This document shows positions 49,148 to 60,729 of a stretch of DNA of 64,000 nt, in pieces. The notes beneath the pieces are model-generated. The model was not told the origin of the DNA. It saw only the letters and a program-made list of their open reading frames with translations, and made no database searches. Positions within the stretch are counted from its first letter, which is position 1, and each line of letters begins with the position of its first letter. Made by a program: the position numbers and the translations under genes. The stretch covers positions 4,840,001 through 4,904,000 of the forward strand of contig JACSYO010000570.1 of NCBI GenBank assembly GCA_016806645.1, written 5' to 3'. This DNA is from Ophiodon elongatus. Lineage: Eukaryota; Chordata; Actinopteri; Perciformes; Hexagrammidae.

Positions 49148-49176
49148 CATACTGTATATATATATATATATATATC
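48870..49176. repeat. Compound (TA)n/(CATA)n microsatellite with higher-order pattern
   Basis: Alternating TA tracts and CATA tracts. The junction motif 'acatacatactgtatata' recurs at about 48982, 49091 and 49142, and TA/CATA blocks of similar length repeat, so the array has grown by block duplication. It creates long spurious Tyr/Ile frames on both strands. Confidence 0.95.
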
Positions 49177-50129
49177 CAGGCTGGTCATGAATAGAATTAA
49201 AATGAACCTATACCGAGATGAAAGTAAGATCAAACATGGGGGTCGGGAATAGAGAGAACTCAGCTCTCCCGGGCCAGCAGTTTGCACCACTGTTGAAAGC
49301 TCACTTTTTCGTTCACGTTCTCACTTCTACCATTGTGTGGAGCAAACATAACATCCTTTTTAGATGATGATATTTGAAATATATATTATTGTACTGTATA
49401 TACCTCCCTCACCTATTCAAATGCATATAACTCTGTTTGGAAAATAAAATAAAAAACGTTGTCTGCCAGTCAATGACATTTCCTGTAAGTGTGTTATTCA
49501 TCATCTGATGTGTTCTGGGTAAATAGAGGAAAAAAAGAGTACTTATAACTAGAAGTGCCTGTCATGCCGGTCATGTTAACCTTTCTACCATTCACAGTTC
49601 AAAAACAGCCTGCAGTCACTTTTTGGGGTTTTGGTTGCCTAGCAATGATGTTTTTTGATTAGTCTTTTTTGGGAGGGGAATTCATAGTCAGTGTCTTGCT
49701 TTCAGAATTATTATTATTCTCGTGTTTTGCAAGGAGCGAAATGGATTGCCATAATCTGTGAATGAAGTTCTTCAAACGTTTTCGATATTCTATCAATGTT
49801 AACACAGCGACCACCATCCACCCATCCTGTGCCCACACAGCCACGGCTCTCACTTGGCCTTTGGGAGAGCGTGTTACGCCCAATTTGCCATATGTTTGTA
49901 TGATGTTAAAGCTGCGATGTCTCTCGTCTACAAAATCCATTATTGATTATTAATTATCCAGATTTAATTCTCAATCGAGTCACTCGATAAAACAAAAAGG
50001 GCAAAGAAGCACAAGACAGGTAATAATAATTCTGCAGCCGTGACTATCATATTGTTGTTGTTACCAGTGGCTTCATCTTCAACTTAAACTAATTCAATTA
50101 AAGTTATTCGTGTTCTTCAGGGTCAACTC
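49177..50129. other. Non-coding, nothing specific recognised
   Basis: AT-rich; no clear exon, repeat or RNA gene. Confidence 0.35.
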
Positions 50130-50625
50130 AACCGCTGCAAGTTGATGCGAGGAGGCAGGAGACGGGGAAGGAGCTATCCAACTGGGTGGGAGCTACCAGG
50201 AGAATGCGATTCTTCAACACAGTCCAAACAGAATCCGCCGGCCCAACTGCACCCCCACGGCTTCATATGGAGCACCCTTTGAGTGCTTTTATGTGTTTGT
50301 TTGACAGCGTAATTATACAGCACGACCGTGATTGCACTGAGGAGGGAGGTACACGCCTGTGGGGAAGAGAGGGCGACTGGGACTTAAAGTGTCATTGAGC
50401 TGAAGGCTTTTATGGCGCACAGAGCAAACATGTGGTCCAAAGAAATACCTTTTCTCAAGTGAACCACTTGTCGGGGAATCGTTTCAGGGAGATAATGCGC
50501 TACCTCCGATGTTACGGGACAAAAAGCCGGCGCATCCATCTGTTCAGTGTCCAGCGGGACGGACGGGGTTGTGTTACTGATTGTGTTAATCCGGGTCTGG
50601 CCCCATTACATGAAGTGTGGTGACT
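50130..50625 (+). pseudogene. piggyBac-type transposase N-terminal relic
   Basis: In the plus strand, a first block GPTAPPRL...PLSAFMCLFDS (about 50240-50308) is followed by GDWDLKC, a stop (TGA, 50397-50399), an out-of-frame continuation, then NRFREIMRYLRCYGTKSRR at 50477-50533. PiggyBac-type proteins begin with a 'PL--F--LF' segment, a 'W-----E(I/L)KAF' segment and then the 'MSRNRF-EI-RYLRFD' box, in this order. Here the frame is broken by a stop and frameshifts, and none of the catalytic DDD domain follows 50625. No TTAA-flanked ends were found. It is an old truncated copy. Confidence 0.75.
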
Positions 50626-52440
50626 CGTGATCCAAACATCTCCAGTAACCCCAGAGTGCGATGACGTCACAAAATATGACAGACGTTCAAAGCTTCATTC
50701 GACATCCTTAATAAAAACTGTTGATGTAAAAAAAGAAAAAATCTGTACAGCCCTACTATTGCTTAGTTGTTGTTTCAGAACCATAAGCAGTGCTGTTTGT
50801 TGCGTGTGGATGATGCTTGGAGGTGCAGCGGCGCGATCCAGTGCTGAAACGGTGCAGATAAGAGAGGTGTGATAGTCCAAAACAGCTGTTTCTACTGCTT
50901 ATTTGACGGAAAATCTTTCACAAATTAAGAATATATTTAGGCTTGTATAGTGCAAAGTGCTCTGATTAATATGTGTTCTTTGATTTTGAGTTGTTGTTAT
51001 TTTGCCTTTCTGCAGTTATGTGGTTTAACCCTATTTTATTTTTATGAAATATTTTTTGTAGGCTTAACACACGCACTACAGAAAAGTGTATGACCCATAC
51101 ATACACAGTCTTTACAAGCGTCACTAACTGAGCAACTAATTAAAAGAAGAAAACCAAGTGCGATTATGAAATCGACCACAGTGCCACATATTTGCCCAGA
51201 AATAATAGTGGATAAGCTCTATTTTTTGGCAGAACATCTTCTGTCTTGACTTTGTGCATGCCATGTCGTTAATTCAACTCTCAAAGTCTATTTCCTTGGA
51301 TAGTCTCGATCCAATGCCCAGCAGGGAGAGGACAGACATTCATTTCTGTCCCATAGCTATACTGAGTTCAGGCCTCACTCTTTTAAGCAGAGAGATATAA
51401 ATTATTTAAAAAATGTATCTCTAAGTGACGCCACAAACGGATGCAGAGATTCCAGCAGTCGCTGAGCAGTATCTAAGTTTATATTACAATTTTGCAATGT
51501 GTCGTTCACCACAACCACTTAACTGATGCCTGTTCATTTCTAACTTGTCTGATATTTCAAAAATGTTGCCAATTTGATTTGACCAATTTTAAATACGGAA
51601 TATGTTCTAGTGTACTCCATATCAAAGTGAGTGGTCCCTCTCAGGTGGCCAGTTTTGTTAATGGCGTCTTATATCACATATTTGTTTAGTCTTTTATGAT
51701 GATTCATGGATGATGGAGTTTTTATTCCTTTCATTCACATTGATATGGAAGATGAACATGTTGAGTTCCGCTCTTGTGTTACAAAAGCAAAGTCCCCCAT
51801 TGTGGCCTTTGATTAAAAAAAGAGCAATAACAAAAACTGACACAAGAGAAACAGCATCTAACATGTTGTAGAAATCACACAGTGCTGTAGTTTGTGACTG
51901 CTGTTTTTGTGAGGGTCATTTGATTTGTAAACCTGGAAATGCTGGATATGCAAAACGGATTCTATTTGCATTTGAAGTGTTTTCAGATATTTTAAAGAGA
52001 AAAATATAATTTGTGTAATTGAGTTTTCAGTGGCGCTGTCCGTTTTTTTTTTAAGTATAAGTGCAAGATAACCAATGTTTGATTTTGAGGTAATCCAAAA
52101 GTATTCATGAAATATTTTTGGAATCCAATGGATTACTTTACTAATTACCAAAATTGCCACTCCATTTTATTTCTCCTCGCAAGATCGAGTCCTCGTAGGG
52201 AGGATGTCAGGGGTGGGTAGTTACATACCATTACATAACGTAGCCTACTTAAGTTACATTGCATACATAATGTAGAGAGCTTAACTACTAGCAAACGTAC
52301 CTATTTGAAGTCAAACCCAAACCTTTTCCAAAACATGACCGAGTTGTTTTGGTTTTCAGAAACTTAAATTTCTTTTTTCTATGTGAAACAGGCATACTTT
52401 TACTCATGACACAATAATAGTAAGCTAATCGATATTGTGA
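50626..52440. other. Non-coding, AT-rich
   Basis: No gene or clear repeat family recognised. The block near 52205-52290 contains 'acataacgtagc' type motifs reminiscent of 19250-19450. Confidence 0.35.
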
Positions 52441-52788
52441 TATTGTGCGTAATTATTCATTTAGCTGAACAAGGACATGCGCAGCAGTCTAAACATTTGG
52501 ACAATATGGCTGAAAAGGGAGGAGCAGCAATCAAAGACGCCACGTTAAGAGAGGTTTCGGTTCCCAATGTTGGACGCAAAATACAATCGGTTAATTTCAT
52601 AGTTTTAAGAAGTCGTACAAGTTGTGGAAAGTTTTCCAATTCACGTAAGTTTTGTCCCCAGATGTCTCAAAGTTGACTCTGCCAGCTGCAACAGGGCTGG
52701 GATAATGATGATTGTAAGTATTTTTGACTAAACGCACACCACACTTTAAAATAATGCAGCTGTTCTACGGCTGCACCAGTTTGCAAGT

Positions 52789-52792
<4 letters not shown>

Positions 52793-52853
<61 letters not shown>
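52793..52853. repeat. (GT)n microsatellite
   Basis: 61 bases of GT followed by GTGC variants. Confidence 0.98.
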
Positions 52854-52857
<4 letters not shown>

Positions 52858-53197
52858 CGTGTGTATCTACTTTTGTCATGCACACTCAAATTATTTCTTT
52901 GCAGTTGCACGTTGTCTTTTTAAAATATTTTCATATGTTCTTGCTTGTCATTGCAGCAGCTACAGCAGGCAGCTCGCAGCCCCTCTCTCTCTCGCTCTCT
53001 CTCTCATATTTTTTGCCACGTGACTTTCAGGATGGTCGAGCAACAGCAGCATTTAGCAGCTGTCTGGACCAAGTGGCAGCAGTGATAAGTTAGCACAACA
53101 TACCACGAGGGCCCAGGTGTCCTCTTTGGTTTCTGAAACACTTCCTGTCAGGTTTATATTACAGTAGGCAGAATATAAAAGCGGACAGTGAGCAAAT

Positions 53198-53201
<4 letters not shown>

Positions 53202-53252
<51 letters not shown>
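53202..53252. repeat. (GT)n microsatellite
   Basis: 51 bases of GT. Confidence 0.98.
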
Positions 53253-53253
<1 letters not shown>

Positions 53254-53605
53254 CTGAAGAACTGCTCTGTCAAAGTAGTTTTAGTTACAGCACATTCAAT
53301 AACAAGCCTTATATCTCAAGCTTGTCATTGTGCCACGGACAGCGGGCAGACTTGTGCACTGCACGATAATTGATAGCCAGTCGAGGTATCTCTATTCTAT
53401 TCATGTCCTCGGCCATTCATCTTGCTGATTTATGACAGCGGACGCCCGTCTGAGATCCACGACAGGACAAGTTGTCGAGTGTGAGGAAGTGAACGGGCGA
53501 GGACGCAAGGTGGAATTTGAAAACGGAAAAGGGTGCACCGGCTTTGTTGGTGTGTTATCTGTTTATCCACGGATGACAGATTCACCAGCGGTGACATTTT
53601 AAGAA

Positions 53606-54240
53606 CATCAATCTGTCTGTGTGTGGGTGTGTCCTTCACATATCTCGTCAACCGTTCACCTGATCTACGTCACGCTTTGTGGGTGTACCGCTGGGGACCC
53701 CAGAACGTGCAGCATCGACGTTGGTGCAATTTTGGCCAGAGAATAGCGGTATAACAACAAACTGTCATTCTGTCTGTAATTTTTGACTGAGGAACAAAAA
53801 TCTTTTGTTTTTGTGGATTTTGCGGTTCCAGAAGAATCTGTCCATATAAGCCACACCCAGTTGCATCCAGATACATTTTACGGCATTTTGAATCGTGTCC
53901 CAACATTTTTTTGTTGGGCTCCAACGTATTTTGAGCAATTGTCACCAAATTTGGTAGAGAGCATGTCTAGACCAAACCAGAAAAAGGTTTTGTGAGTTTC
54001 ACTACAGGAAAAAAAAACATTTGCGTTTGGTGGGCATGTGGAGATATGATGTCTGAGTGACCATGATAAATTTGGTGGGCGCTGTAGCAGAATCATCTTG
54101 CTAAAAATCAAGGAATTTCTGTCTGTGTGTGTCTTTCACATATCTCGTGAACCATTGATCAGATCCACTTCACACTTGGCGGATGTTTTGCCAGGGACTC
54201 AAAGGTGTGAGCGATGAGCGTTTCTCAACAAACACTGCAA
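53606..54240 (+). repeat. Pair of diverged direct repeats
   Basis: 'ttcacatatctcgt' followed by 'aacc' and 'tgatc' occurs at 53634-53664 and again at 54132-54160, with further shared bases ('cgctttgtgggtgtaccgctggggac' against 'cacttggcggatgttttgccagggac'). The unit resembles an end block of a fish transposon I remember but cannot name. The 500-base spacer holds a poly-A-like tract at 54006-54016. Confidence 0.55.
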
Positions 54241-55101
54241 ACAGCACTTCCGTGGGGGCTAAGCAACCAGGAACTGCGCAAGTAGACTTAACCTAAAATA
54301 GATAACCCTGTGTTGGCAACCCTAATCACAGAAAAGATACGATATGTATAAATCTATCAACCTGGGTGTTACGTGGCCGTTTACCGTTCCAAGATGCGTT
54401 GCGTTGACCTTTGTTGCACATCATTTGTTGCACATCATTCAAATGCTGTAATGTTTGATTGAATGAACGAACACAACCCACAATTGTCTTAACCGGGTAT
54501 GTAAATCTGGGAGGTAACAACTCCTCATCGATCCTGGAAACAAGAGTCTAAGCTGAAGCAGTTGTTGAATCTGCAGCTTCTGACTGGAGAAGTGCAGCAT
54601 CAGCACCAGTGTCGCAGATGAGTAAAGGGATCAATGAGCAAAAGCCTCAGTCTAACAACAATAGGTAAGACTTGACCAATCAGATTAGACTGTGTAAATT
54701 CTTAGTTGAAGTGATGGTGATTCGAAATGTTCCAACACCTAAGATGTTGTCACGCCCCGTGAAAAAGTAACATGCCATGACTCAAATTTACAGCTAAATG
54801 AAGGTTAAAAACATATATTCACCCATTTTCATCTTTGGGAACAGCTAGATACATCATGTGCCTTTACCTTTAAGAGGATATCCGTCAAAGTAATCACTGC
54901 ACTGCCTGGCCCTCGGTGCTCAGTCGGATCTACTGACTATTAACTGGTGCGCTGATGCTGTCAGCCAACACTGCCCTCTCGCAGAAACATCAGTGTCAGC
55001 GTTCGGCGTCTATTTCACGGCCCTGTATTTCATGTCCCAGGCAGAATGTGCACCAAACCCGCTCTGCTTATGGTTAGTTTGACATTTACGCTACCCCCCC
55101 T
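54241..55101. other. Non-coding, nothing specific recognised
   Basis: A short direct repeat 'tttgttgcacatcat' is seen at 54410-54438. Otherwise no structure. Confidence 0.35.
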
Positions 55102-55208
55102 TTCATTTTCCTTCGCCAGTTATTGACATCAGTATCTGACTGAAAAAGCTCTATTGAGGTTCATTCATTTTCCTTCGCCAGTTATTGACATCAGTATCTG
55201 ACTGAAAA
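55102..55208. repeat. Perfect 45-base direct repeat
   Basis: 55102-55146 (ttcattttccttcgccagtt...) is repeated exactly at 55164-55208 with a 17-base spacer. Confidence 0.96.
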
Positions 55209-55369
55209 TCCTATATCGCTCTACACCCATGTTCAGCCCCCTGCATGACCAGCATTGTTGCGCTGTTAAGTAAAAGGGGAGCTGATGTAACCCGCAGCAA
55301 CTGAGACCCACCCATGTAAATGCTGTAGCAAAAGCAATGGGAGTAGTCACTTTCTGAGATAGAAATGTT

Positions 55370-55870
55370 TTAAAGGAAGGGTGTGTAACATTTGCAGAAA
55401 TTGTATTTAATACTATGTGGTAATTAGTGTATAATCACCTAAATCTAAGAATCATTGTGTTTTCGTTAGTTTAGAAAGAGCCATTCATTTCTACGTAGAG
55501 AGGGGGTCCTCTTCACAGCGTCCGCCATGTTGCACCACCATGTTTCTACAGTAGCCCAGAACATGTTTCTACAGTAGCCCAGAACGGACAAACTGAACAC
55601 TGGCTCTGGCGAGAGCCTTCCGGTGTTTTTACATTAGCCCAAGGTAGGGATGGGTACCAAACTCTGTTTTAAATGGGCCCTGTGCTAAATTATTACAGAC
55701 CAGAGTATTGATAAGCCCAGATGTTACTGTTGTTTTTTTATTAGTACTTAAGATAGCTATCCCTACCTGAAGACCACTGTAGTTCTCCAACACGCTTGGA
55801 TAGGAAGGGGTGAGTGGAGTGGTATTTAGTTGACTGGATGTCACTAAATCTCACACACTGTTCCTTTTAA
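55370..55870. mobile_element. TTAA-type fish MITE
   Basis: The left end TTAA-AGGAAGGGTGTGTAAC (55370-55389) is mirrored at the right by 'tctcacacactgttcctt-ttaa' (to 55870), about three-quarters identical. TTAA on both sides fits a target duplication. The inside carries 'catgtttctacagtagcccagaa' twice in tandem (55539-55561 and 55562-55584). I remember this as one of the commonest fish MITEs; a second end is at 22892. Confidence 0.75.
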
Positions 55871-55929
55871 TTAGTTGTGTCTTCTGCTTGATAGCACCCT
55901 CACTGCTCAAAAGATCCCTTAACGTTACT

Positions 55930-56200
55930 TTTTAGGTTCACTCTCACAGCGATGGTTTGCAGAGAACAAGTGCTTAAAAAGCCACTGTGCATTACCTGCT
56001 CAGCACCCAACGACAAACAGAAACAGTTGGAGACAAGCTGGTAAGCATCGTGGAGCTTTTACCAGCTAAAGAGACCAAAAGCTGGGGGAGACCAAAAACG
56101 GAGCTAAAAGTAGAGCGAATGTTAGAATGCCATCCAGCAGGTGGATGCAAACAAAACTCAAAAGGAATTATAATGTTGCTCTGCGGCTGTGAAATGCATG
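55930..56200 (+). repeat. Family C dispersed repeat
   Basis: 'accagctaaagagacc' (56060-56075) and 'gaccaaaaacggagctaaaa' (56090-56109) match 24196-24270. Confidence 0.5.
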
Positions 56201-56669
56201 TTACATGTTAAGTACTGTATCAGTGGCAACTGCATGCAATGCATGCGACTGGGTAGTACACTTTCAATCTTTAAAGAAACAAGACAAACTCTTCTTTTTT
56301 TCCCCCAAAGAGTAGGTAAAGGATACTTGCACATTGTGTTGTGAACATGTTATCAATGGTTCAACATAATGCTGGCATTGATGTATTGGATGCGTGATAA
56401 TGGCTGATAACTGCTTCATGGGTGACTTACCGGGTGGAACATTATCTCCATCCATCAGAAAAATGGTAATTTATTTCATCTATTTTTTTATTCATTACTG
56501 TGTATTTGTAATGACAAGGTGGATGTTGTCTCTCTTCATTCTCCCTGATACACCGACACACACTGAACATTTCACATAGAAGTGAAAGGCAGTGTGTCCC
56601 ATGCAATACCATGCAAAAACTAAAATCATGAGCAGGTGTCTGAATTTACAACTGAACATTATATTATCT

Positions 56670-57110
56670 CCGCCAGGCTTGACCCAGGGAGGAGATTATG
56701 TGTCCCTCCGTCTGTCAACAGCTAATTTTGCACACGACTGGACCCATCAAACTCATATTTCTTTGTAATCATACTGATCATTTCTTCAATGGTTCAGGGA
56801 TTTTACAAAATAATGGTCATTTTTTTGAAAATAAAAAGCACATATATATATGCTATGTCATACCTAATTTTGCATGTCAATATATTTGTTAAAGTCCCTC
56901 AATTCTTAGGGTTGATGGGGCTGTACTGCGGGGGGGGGGAGGCAATTCATCAGACGCCCGGGCCAGGCTTCTTTCTACATAGAGTTTGACTTTCATGATG
57001 TCTGGCTTGTTTCATTTCCTTTCATTATCAATGTCATCTCTAATTACTGTAGACATAAAAAAGGTTAAGATGCGAATCGTGGTCGTTAGTAAGAATGAAA
57101 GACTTGTAGC
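56670..57110. other. Non-coding, possible old repeat end
   Basis: 'ggaggagattatgtgtccct' (56687-56706) looks like the edge of a dispersed fish repeat. A G run lies at 56930-56939. No gene. Confidence 0.3.
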
Positions 57111-57443
57111 GGACTCCAGCCGGATAATGGTGAAGCATACTAATGTTTCTTGAGCCTTTATTGTTGTTCAACCATTAGCTTTATTTGGTGAACATGACTA
57201 ACGTTATATCAATCGCCAGAAATCACTGTAAGAGCTAAGGAACAAATAAAACATAAATGAGCTTTTACGAGTGTAAACATTAATTAGATGACAAACAGTT
57301 CTACATATGGATATTAATCACACTTTTACAAATTTAAACAAGATGAAAATGTCACTAAACAAGGTCAAAACACAATAAAACACAAAGTACCTTGTTCCCG
57401 TTCCAGCTAGGTGCTTATCCGTCCAAAAAATGAAGTCAAGTTA

Positions 57444-57490
57444 CGAGATTTGCATCTACTTCCGAACACCGGAAGTAGATGCAAATCTCG
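57444..57490. repeat. Perfect 21-base hairpin
   Basis: The arm cgagatttgcatctacttcc-g (57444-57464) is exactly reversed at 57470-57490 with a 5-base loop (aacac). Confidence 0.95.
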
Positions 57491-57539
57491 CCAGAAGGGC
57501 TTCAAAATAAAAGACCCGAAACTTAAAAAGGCACTTACA

Positions 57540-58200
57540 AAATAAAGGCTTGCAGAAAATATTTAACGGAACCTTTGGAGGGTCATTTACAAGACTTTCC
57601 ACGTGAAGGGTCTGGAATATTTTGCATTTGGGAAGTGTAAAATCCAGTGTTTTTTAGAGCTTGATCCAAAGGGAATTAAATCCAGCGCTGCTTTGATTTT
57701 GAACAATATTCTTCTTCACCTGTCTCTTTCATGGAGATGCAACACCAGATCGCTTGAGGGCTCCTTAAATCCAATATTGGAGTTTTAGGACATTTTATTA
57801 AGACCTTTGAGTGCTTTATGTTGATGGGATGCTAAACAGTGGGGGCTAAAATATATATTTGATGCTCTGCACCTTTTGGCGCCACAAAGGGTGGAGCAAG
57901 ATTTGTTGACTATATTTGTGCTGGCAAATGTATTCCTCTGGCATACATGTCTGTGATCAAATATTTTAAAGTCAAGGTCCACTTACTATCTTTTTTTTGG
58001 GTGCTTCTGGCCGTGTCCCACTGCCTTCTTCAGTGAGCGGATCGTGCTCTGGTGTCATCATGTGACTTAAATACTTAAATCATAAAACACTTGAGCAAAG
58101 TTTAATGGGCTACTTAGGTAGAGGACATCTGATTTCCATTTACTGAAGAGGGCAGTGGGATACAGGTGAAATCTCTGGGAAGAGCTTGTGGCTGAATCTT
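57540..58200. repeat. Unclassified repeat region with inverted repeat
   Basis: 58009-58036 (ggccgtgtcccactgccttc...) is inverted at 58138-58165 with about four mismatches and a 100-base centre. The preceding 57600-57990 reads like decayed transposon coding sequence in both directions, but I could not name a family. Confidence 0.45.
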
Positions 58201-58599
58201 GAGTATTTTACCATTGAGGTTGTTGATTTCTATTTCTGTGTTCTATGTAATCTTCCAGAACACATTGAAAACATCCATTTTTTTTTCCTCTGTGAATTTC
58301 ACTGCTCGGCCATTTCATGGATCCTTGTTCCTCTGGTTTATAACCGCCCATCTCAAGGGCTGCCCAAGCCTTAATAACTCGTGTTCCTATCTTTGTGTAT
58401 CCAGGGCACCCCACAGGAACATGTTGCTCCGGCTGCAAATATCAAGCAGACTAATAGAGTTTTATTGGTCTGTGAGGACGGGATAAAAAAAACAAATCGC
58501 AGGACTGGAAGAGCACCGTGCTACATGACACACAGCACATAACTGAGATTTGTTAGGTGTGTTTGAAATCCGTCGGAAAGGAATCAAAGGAAAAGATGA

Positions 58600-59330
58600 A
58601 CAGATGGACATTTAACTGCAACTTACTAATCTCTTTTAAATTCTTTCATAAGCTGTTCGGTCATCGCGATCAATTAGAATTACAACAGCAGTGATCACCT
58701 CAGATATAATCATACTAATCACCTCAGAAGCGAGGTAATAAAACGCCAGCGATGTAATTCCTTTTCTGCGCGCACAACAAGCATGCATAAAGTCCCGTGA
58801 GGAATAACAAATACCTTATTATTCTGAAAAAAAGAGGCAATTTCCGACCCACCCCCCACCCCCCGGGGGCACTTATTAAGCTAACGTGGCCCACATATTG
58901 GGGCTACACGAGGAGCACATCCAGCAGAGGAGTCTAACACTGCATCAGGATATATAGCTCAGAATATAGCCTGAATTATCCTGCGATCAAAAGGGTTCAC
59001 CTCTTGTAATGCTGAAGTATACAAACATGCCAGTGTCCAACACAATCAACCATCATATTTAGTTCCATATGAACTTCTCGTATTATAATGAGTATTTCTG
59101 CGTTAAGATTTTATGTAAAACACCGGAGGCACGGGCGCTGCATGTTCCATATAATATGTGGATGATCGGCATTTCAAATGATTACATCATACCCTGGTTA
59201 CGCTTGAGCCAAAAGGTAAACAAGGGGTCTCCTTTTCTTATATAGGCATCGTCCGTCACCCTGACTGGATTTACATACGTTTCCAAGCTGCATCTTACAA
59301 ATGCTTTTTTTGTTTTTTCATTGTATCATT
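58600..59330. promoter_or_regulatory. Candidate conserved non-coding region
   Basis: Mostly non-repetitive with 'gatcaattagaattacaac' (58668-58686), 'gcgaggtaataaaacgcc' (58731-58748) and 'cctgaattatcctgcgatca' (58970-58989); interrupted by a C-run at 58852-58864. Possible cluster of regulatory elements. Inference only. Confidence 0.28.
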
Positions 59331-59619
59331 TATTACATGCCTATGAGATGAAACTGCTCACAGTGAAATATGCAGCAGTGGATGGATAACGTTGGTTGTT
59401 TCATAACATTTCTCTCATGTAATAACAGTCGTACATTTCCCCATACCTTTATTAGGGTTGCATTGGAGGTTGTATTTATACAGTTCGTCAAGTAATCATT
59501 TGACTTTTCAAGAGGAAATATACTCTCAGTGGCCACTTTATTAAGTATCTTGATGCAGTCCAATACAACAGCCTTCTCATGACATCTATCTTTGACAGTT
59601 GTTCCTACAACGCTATCAG

Positions 59620-60120
59620 AAATGCCTCTGATACAGCCTAAAATGCTGGATCGGGTGTCGGTGAATATGCAAGTCTTTGCACCGAATCCGATATCACGTT
59701 ATCATATAATTTATTAGCAACAAAGCAACAACACGTGCCACTTGCTACTCGATCCGCATGTCCTATCTGATTGGTACTCCCGACAGAGATGAGTAAGAAA
59801 CGAGAAGGCTCACTCGTTGGCTGCTTCCATCATCATGTCCGGGGAAAATAAACGATCTCTGCGTCAGAAATTGATGATGGAAGTTGTAAACAAACCAGCG
59901 ATTTCGTCCTGTGTTTGTGTGACCCTTCTGACCTACCCTCCCTATATACTACGTCAGTTGCTCTGAGCATCTAATAATAACGTAGATAGGTTTACATTGG
60001 AGCTAGTTGAAAGCCCAGTGCGTCTCATACAGATGCTAAACGGTGCATCGGTATGAGTCGCAGAGGGCCGCTGACTGAGTGTTAGTACTTGGCAGAGAGA
60101 ACGGGTTGCCCATATCAACA
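59620..60120. repeat. Old dispersed repeats including family A end
   Basis: 'atctaataataacgtagata' (59969-59988) with 'ggtttacattggag' (59989-60002) parallels 12675-12703. 59640-59700 ('gctggatcgggtgtcgg') looks like a separate old repeat. Confidence 0.4.
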
Positions 60121-60436
60121 TGCCTTTTTACTTTGGGTAATATCCATTATGTCGGCCATGACTGCAGTTCATTAATAGCTGGTTTTGCAGCTGCACCAAT
60201 GTTTGTGATTTCAAAGTGGCACTGACAAACCTGGCATAGACTGTAGTTAATGGGCCACAACAGAAAAAAAAATCCCAGTGACTGGGAGAGGGGGGAGGGG
60301 GGGGGGGACTGTCTGGGATCCCAGCTGTTGTGATGCAGCAACTGGTGACAAAGCGAGAGGACATCAGGAGTCACATCCTAACCGGACATGACTCAGCACA
60401 AAGTTACAAGCTTTCCCTTTTAGTAATTTCTTTCAG

Positions 60437-60494
60437 AAAGACGTGACGCAGTTAGGCGGCGTGTACAAACTGAAGACCAACCGCCTCAGCCTCT
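60437..60494 (+). other. Exon-like segment 1 (unidentified)
   Basis: 58 bases between a T-rich acceptor ending ttctttcag and a consensus donor gtgagt. One frame is open: KDVTQLGGVYKLKTNRLSL, ending in phase 1. No family recognised. It could be a micro-exon of an unknown gene, a non-coding RNA exon, or chance. Confidence 0.25.
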
Positions 60495-60659
60495 GTGAGT
60501 GACATTCAATTACTGCAGGCCTCTTTGGTGCTGTTCCTTGGACAACAGTATTCTCATTTCCATATGAAATTATCCCATCACTTCTTCTGGCAGCTGACTG
60601 TGGCTTGATGCGTTTTTTATTTTTATTTTTTTACATTTCCCTAATTTTCCCTCAAACAG

Positions 60660-60723
60660 GCTTAGCTGAGCCGAGAGTGGGGTCCAGGGGAGAAGTTTAA
60701 GCAGCTGCTAGAGCCAGACGAGC
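60660..60723 (+). other. Exon-like segment 2 (unidentified)
   Basis: 64 bases after a strong T-rich acceptor (ending ctcaaacag) and before a consensus donor gtaagt. With that acceptor all frames contain stops. With the alternative AG five bases later (start 60666) one frame is open, LSREWGPGEKFKQLLEPDE, but its phase does not join to segment 1. Nature unknown. Confidence 0.25.
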
Positions 60724-60729
60724 GTAAGT

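Noticed and set aside
48582..49190. 202-codon open frame (and 162-codon frame on the other strand)
   Set aside because: Almost all of it is Tyr/Ile repeats produced by the TA/CATA microsatellite.
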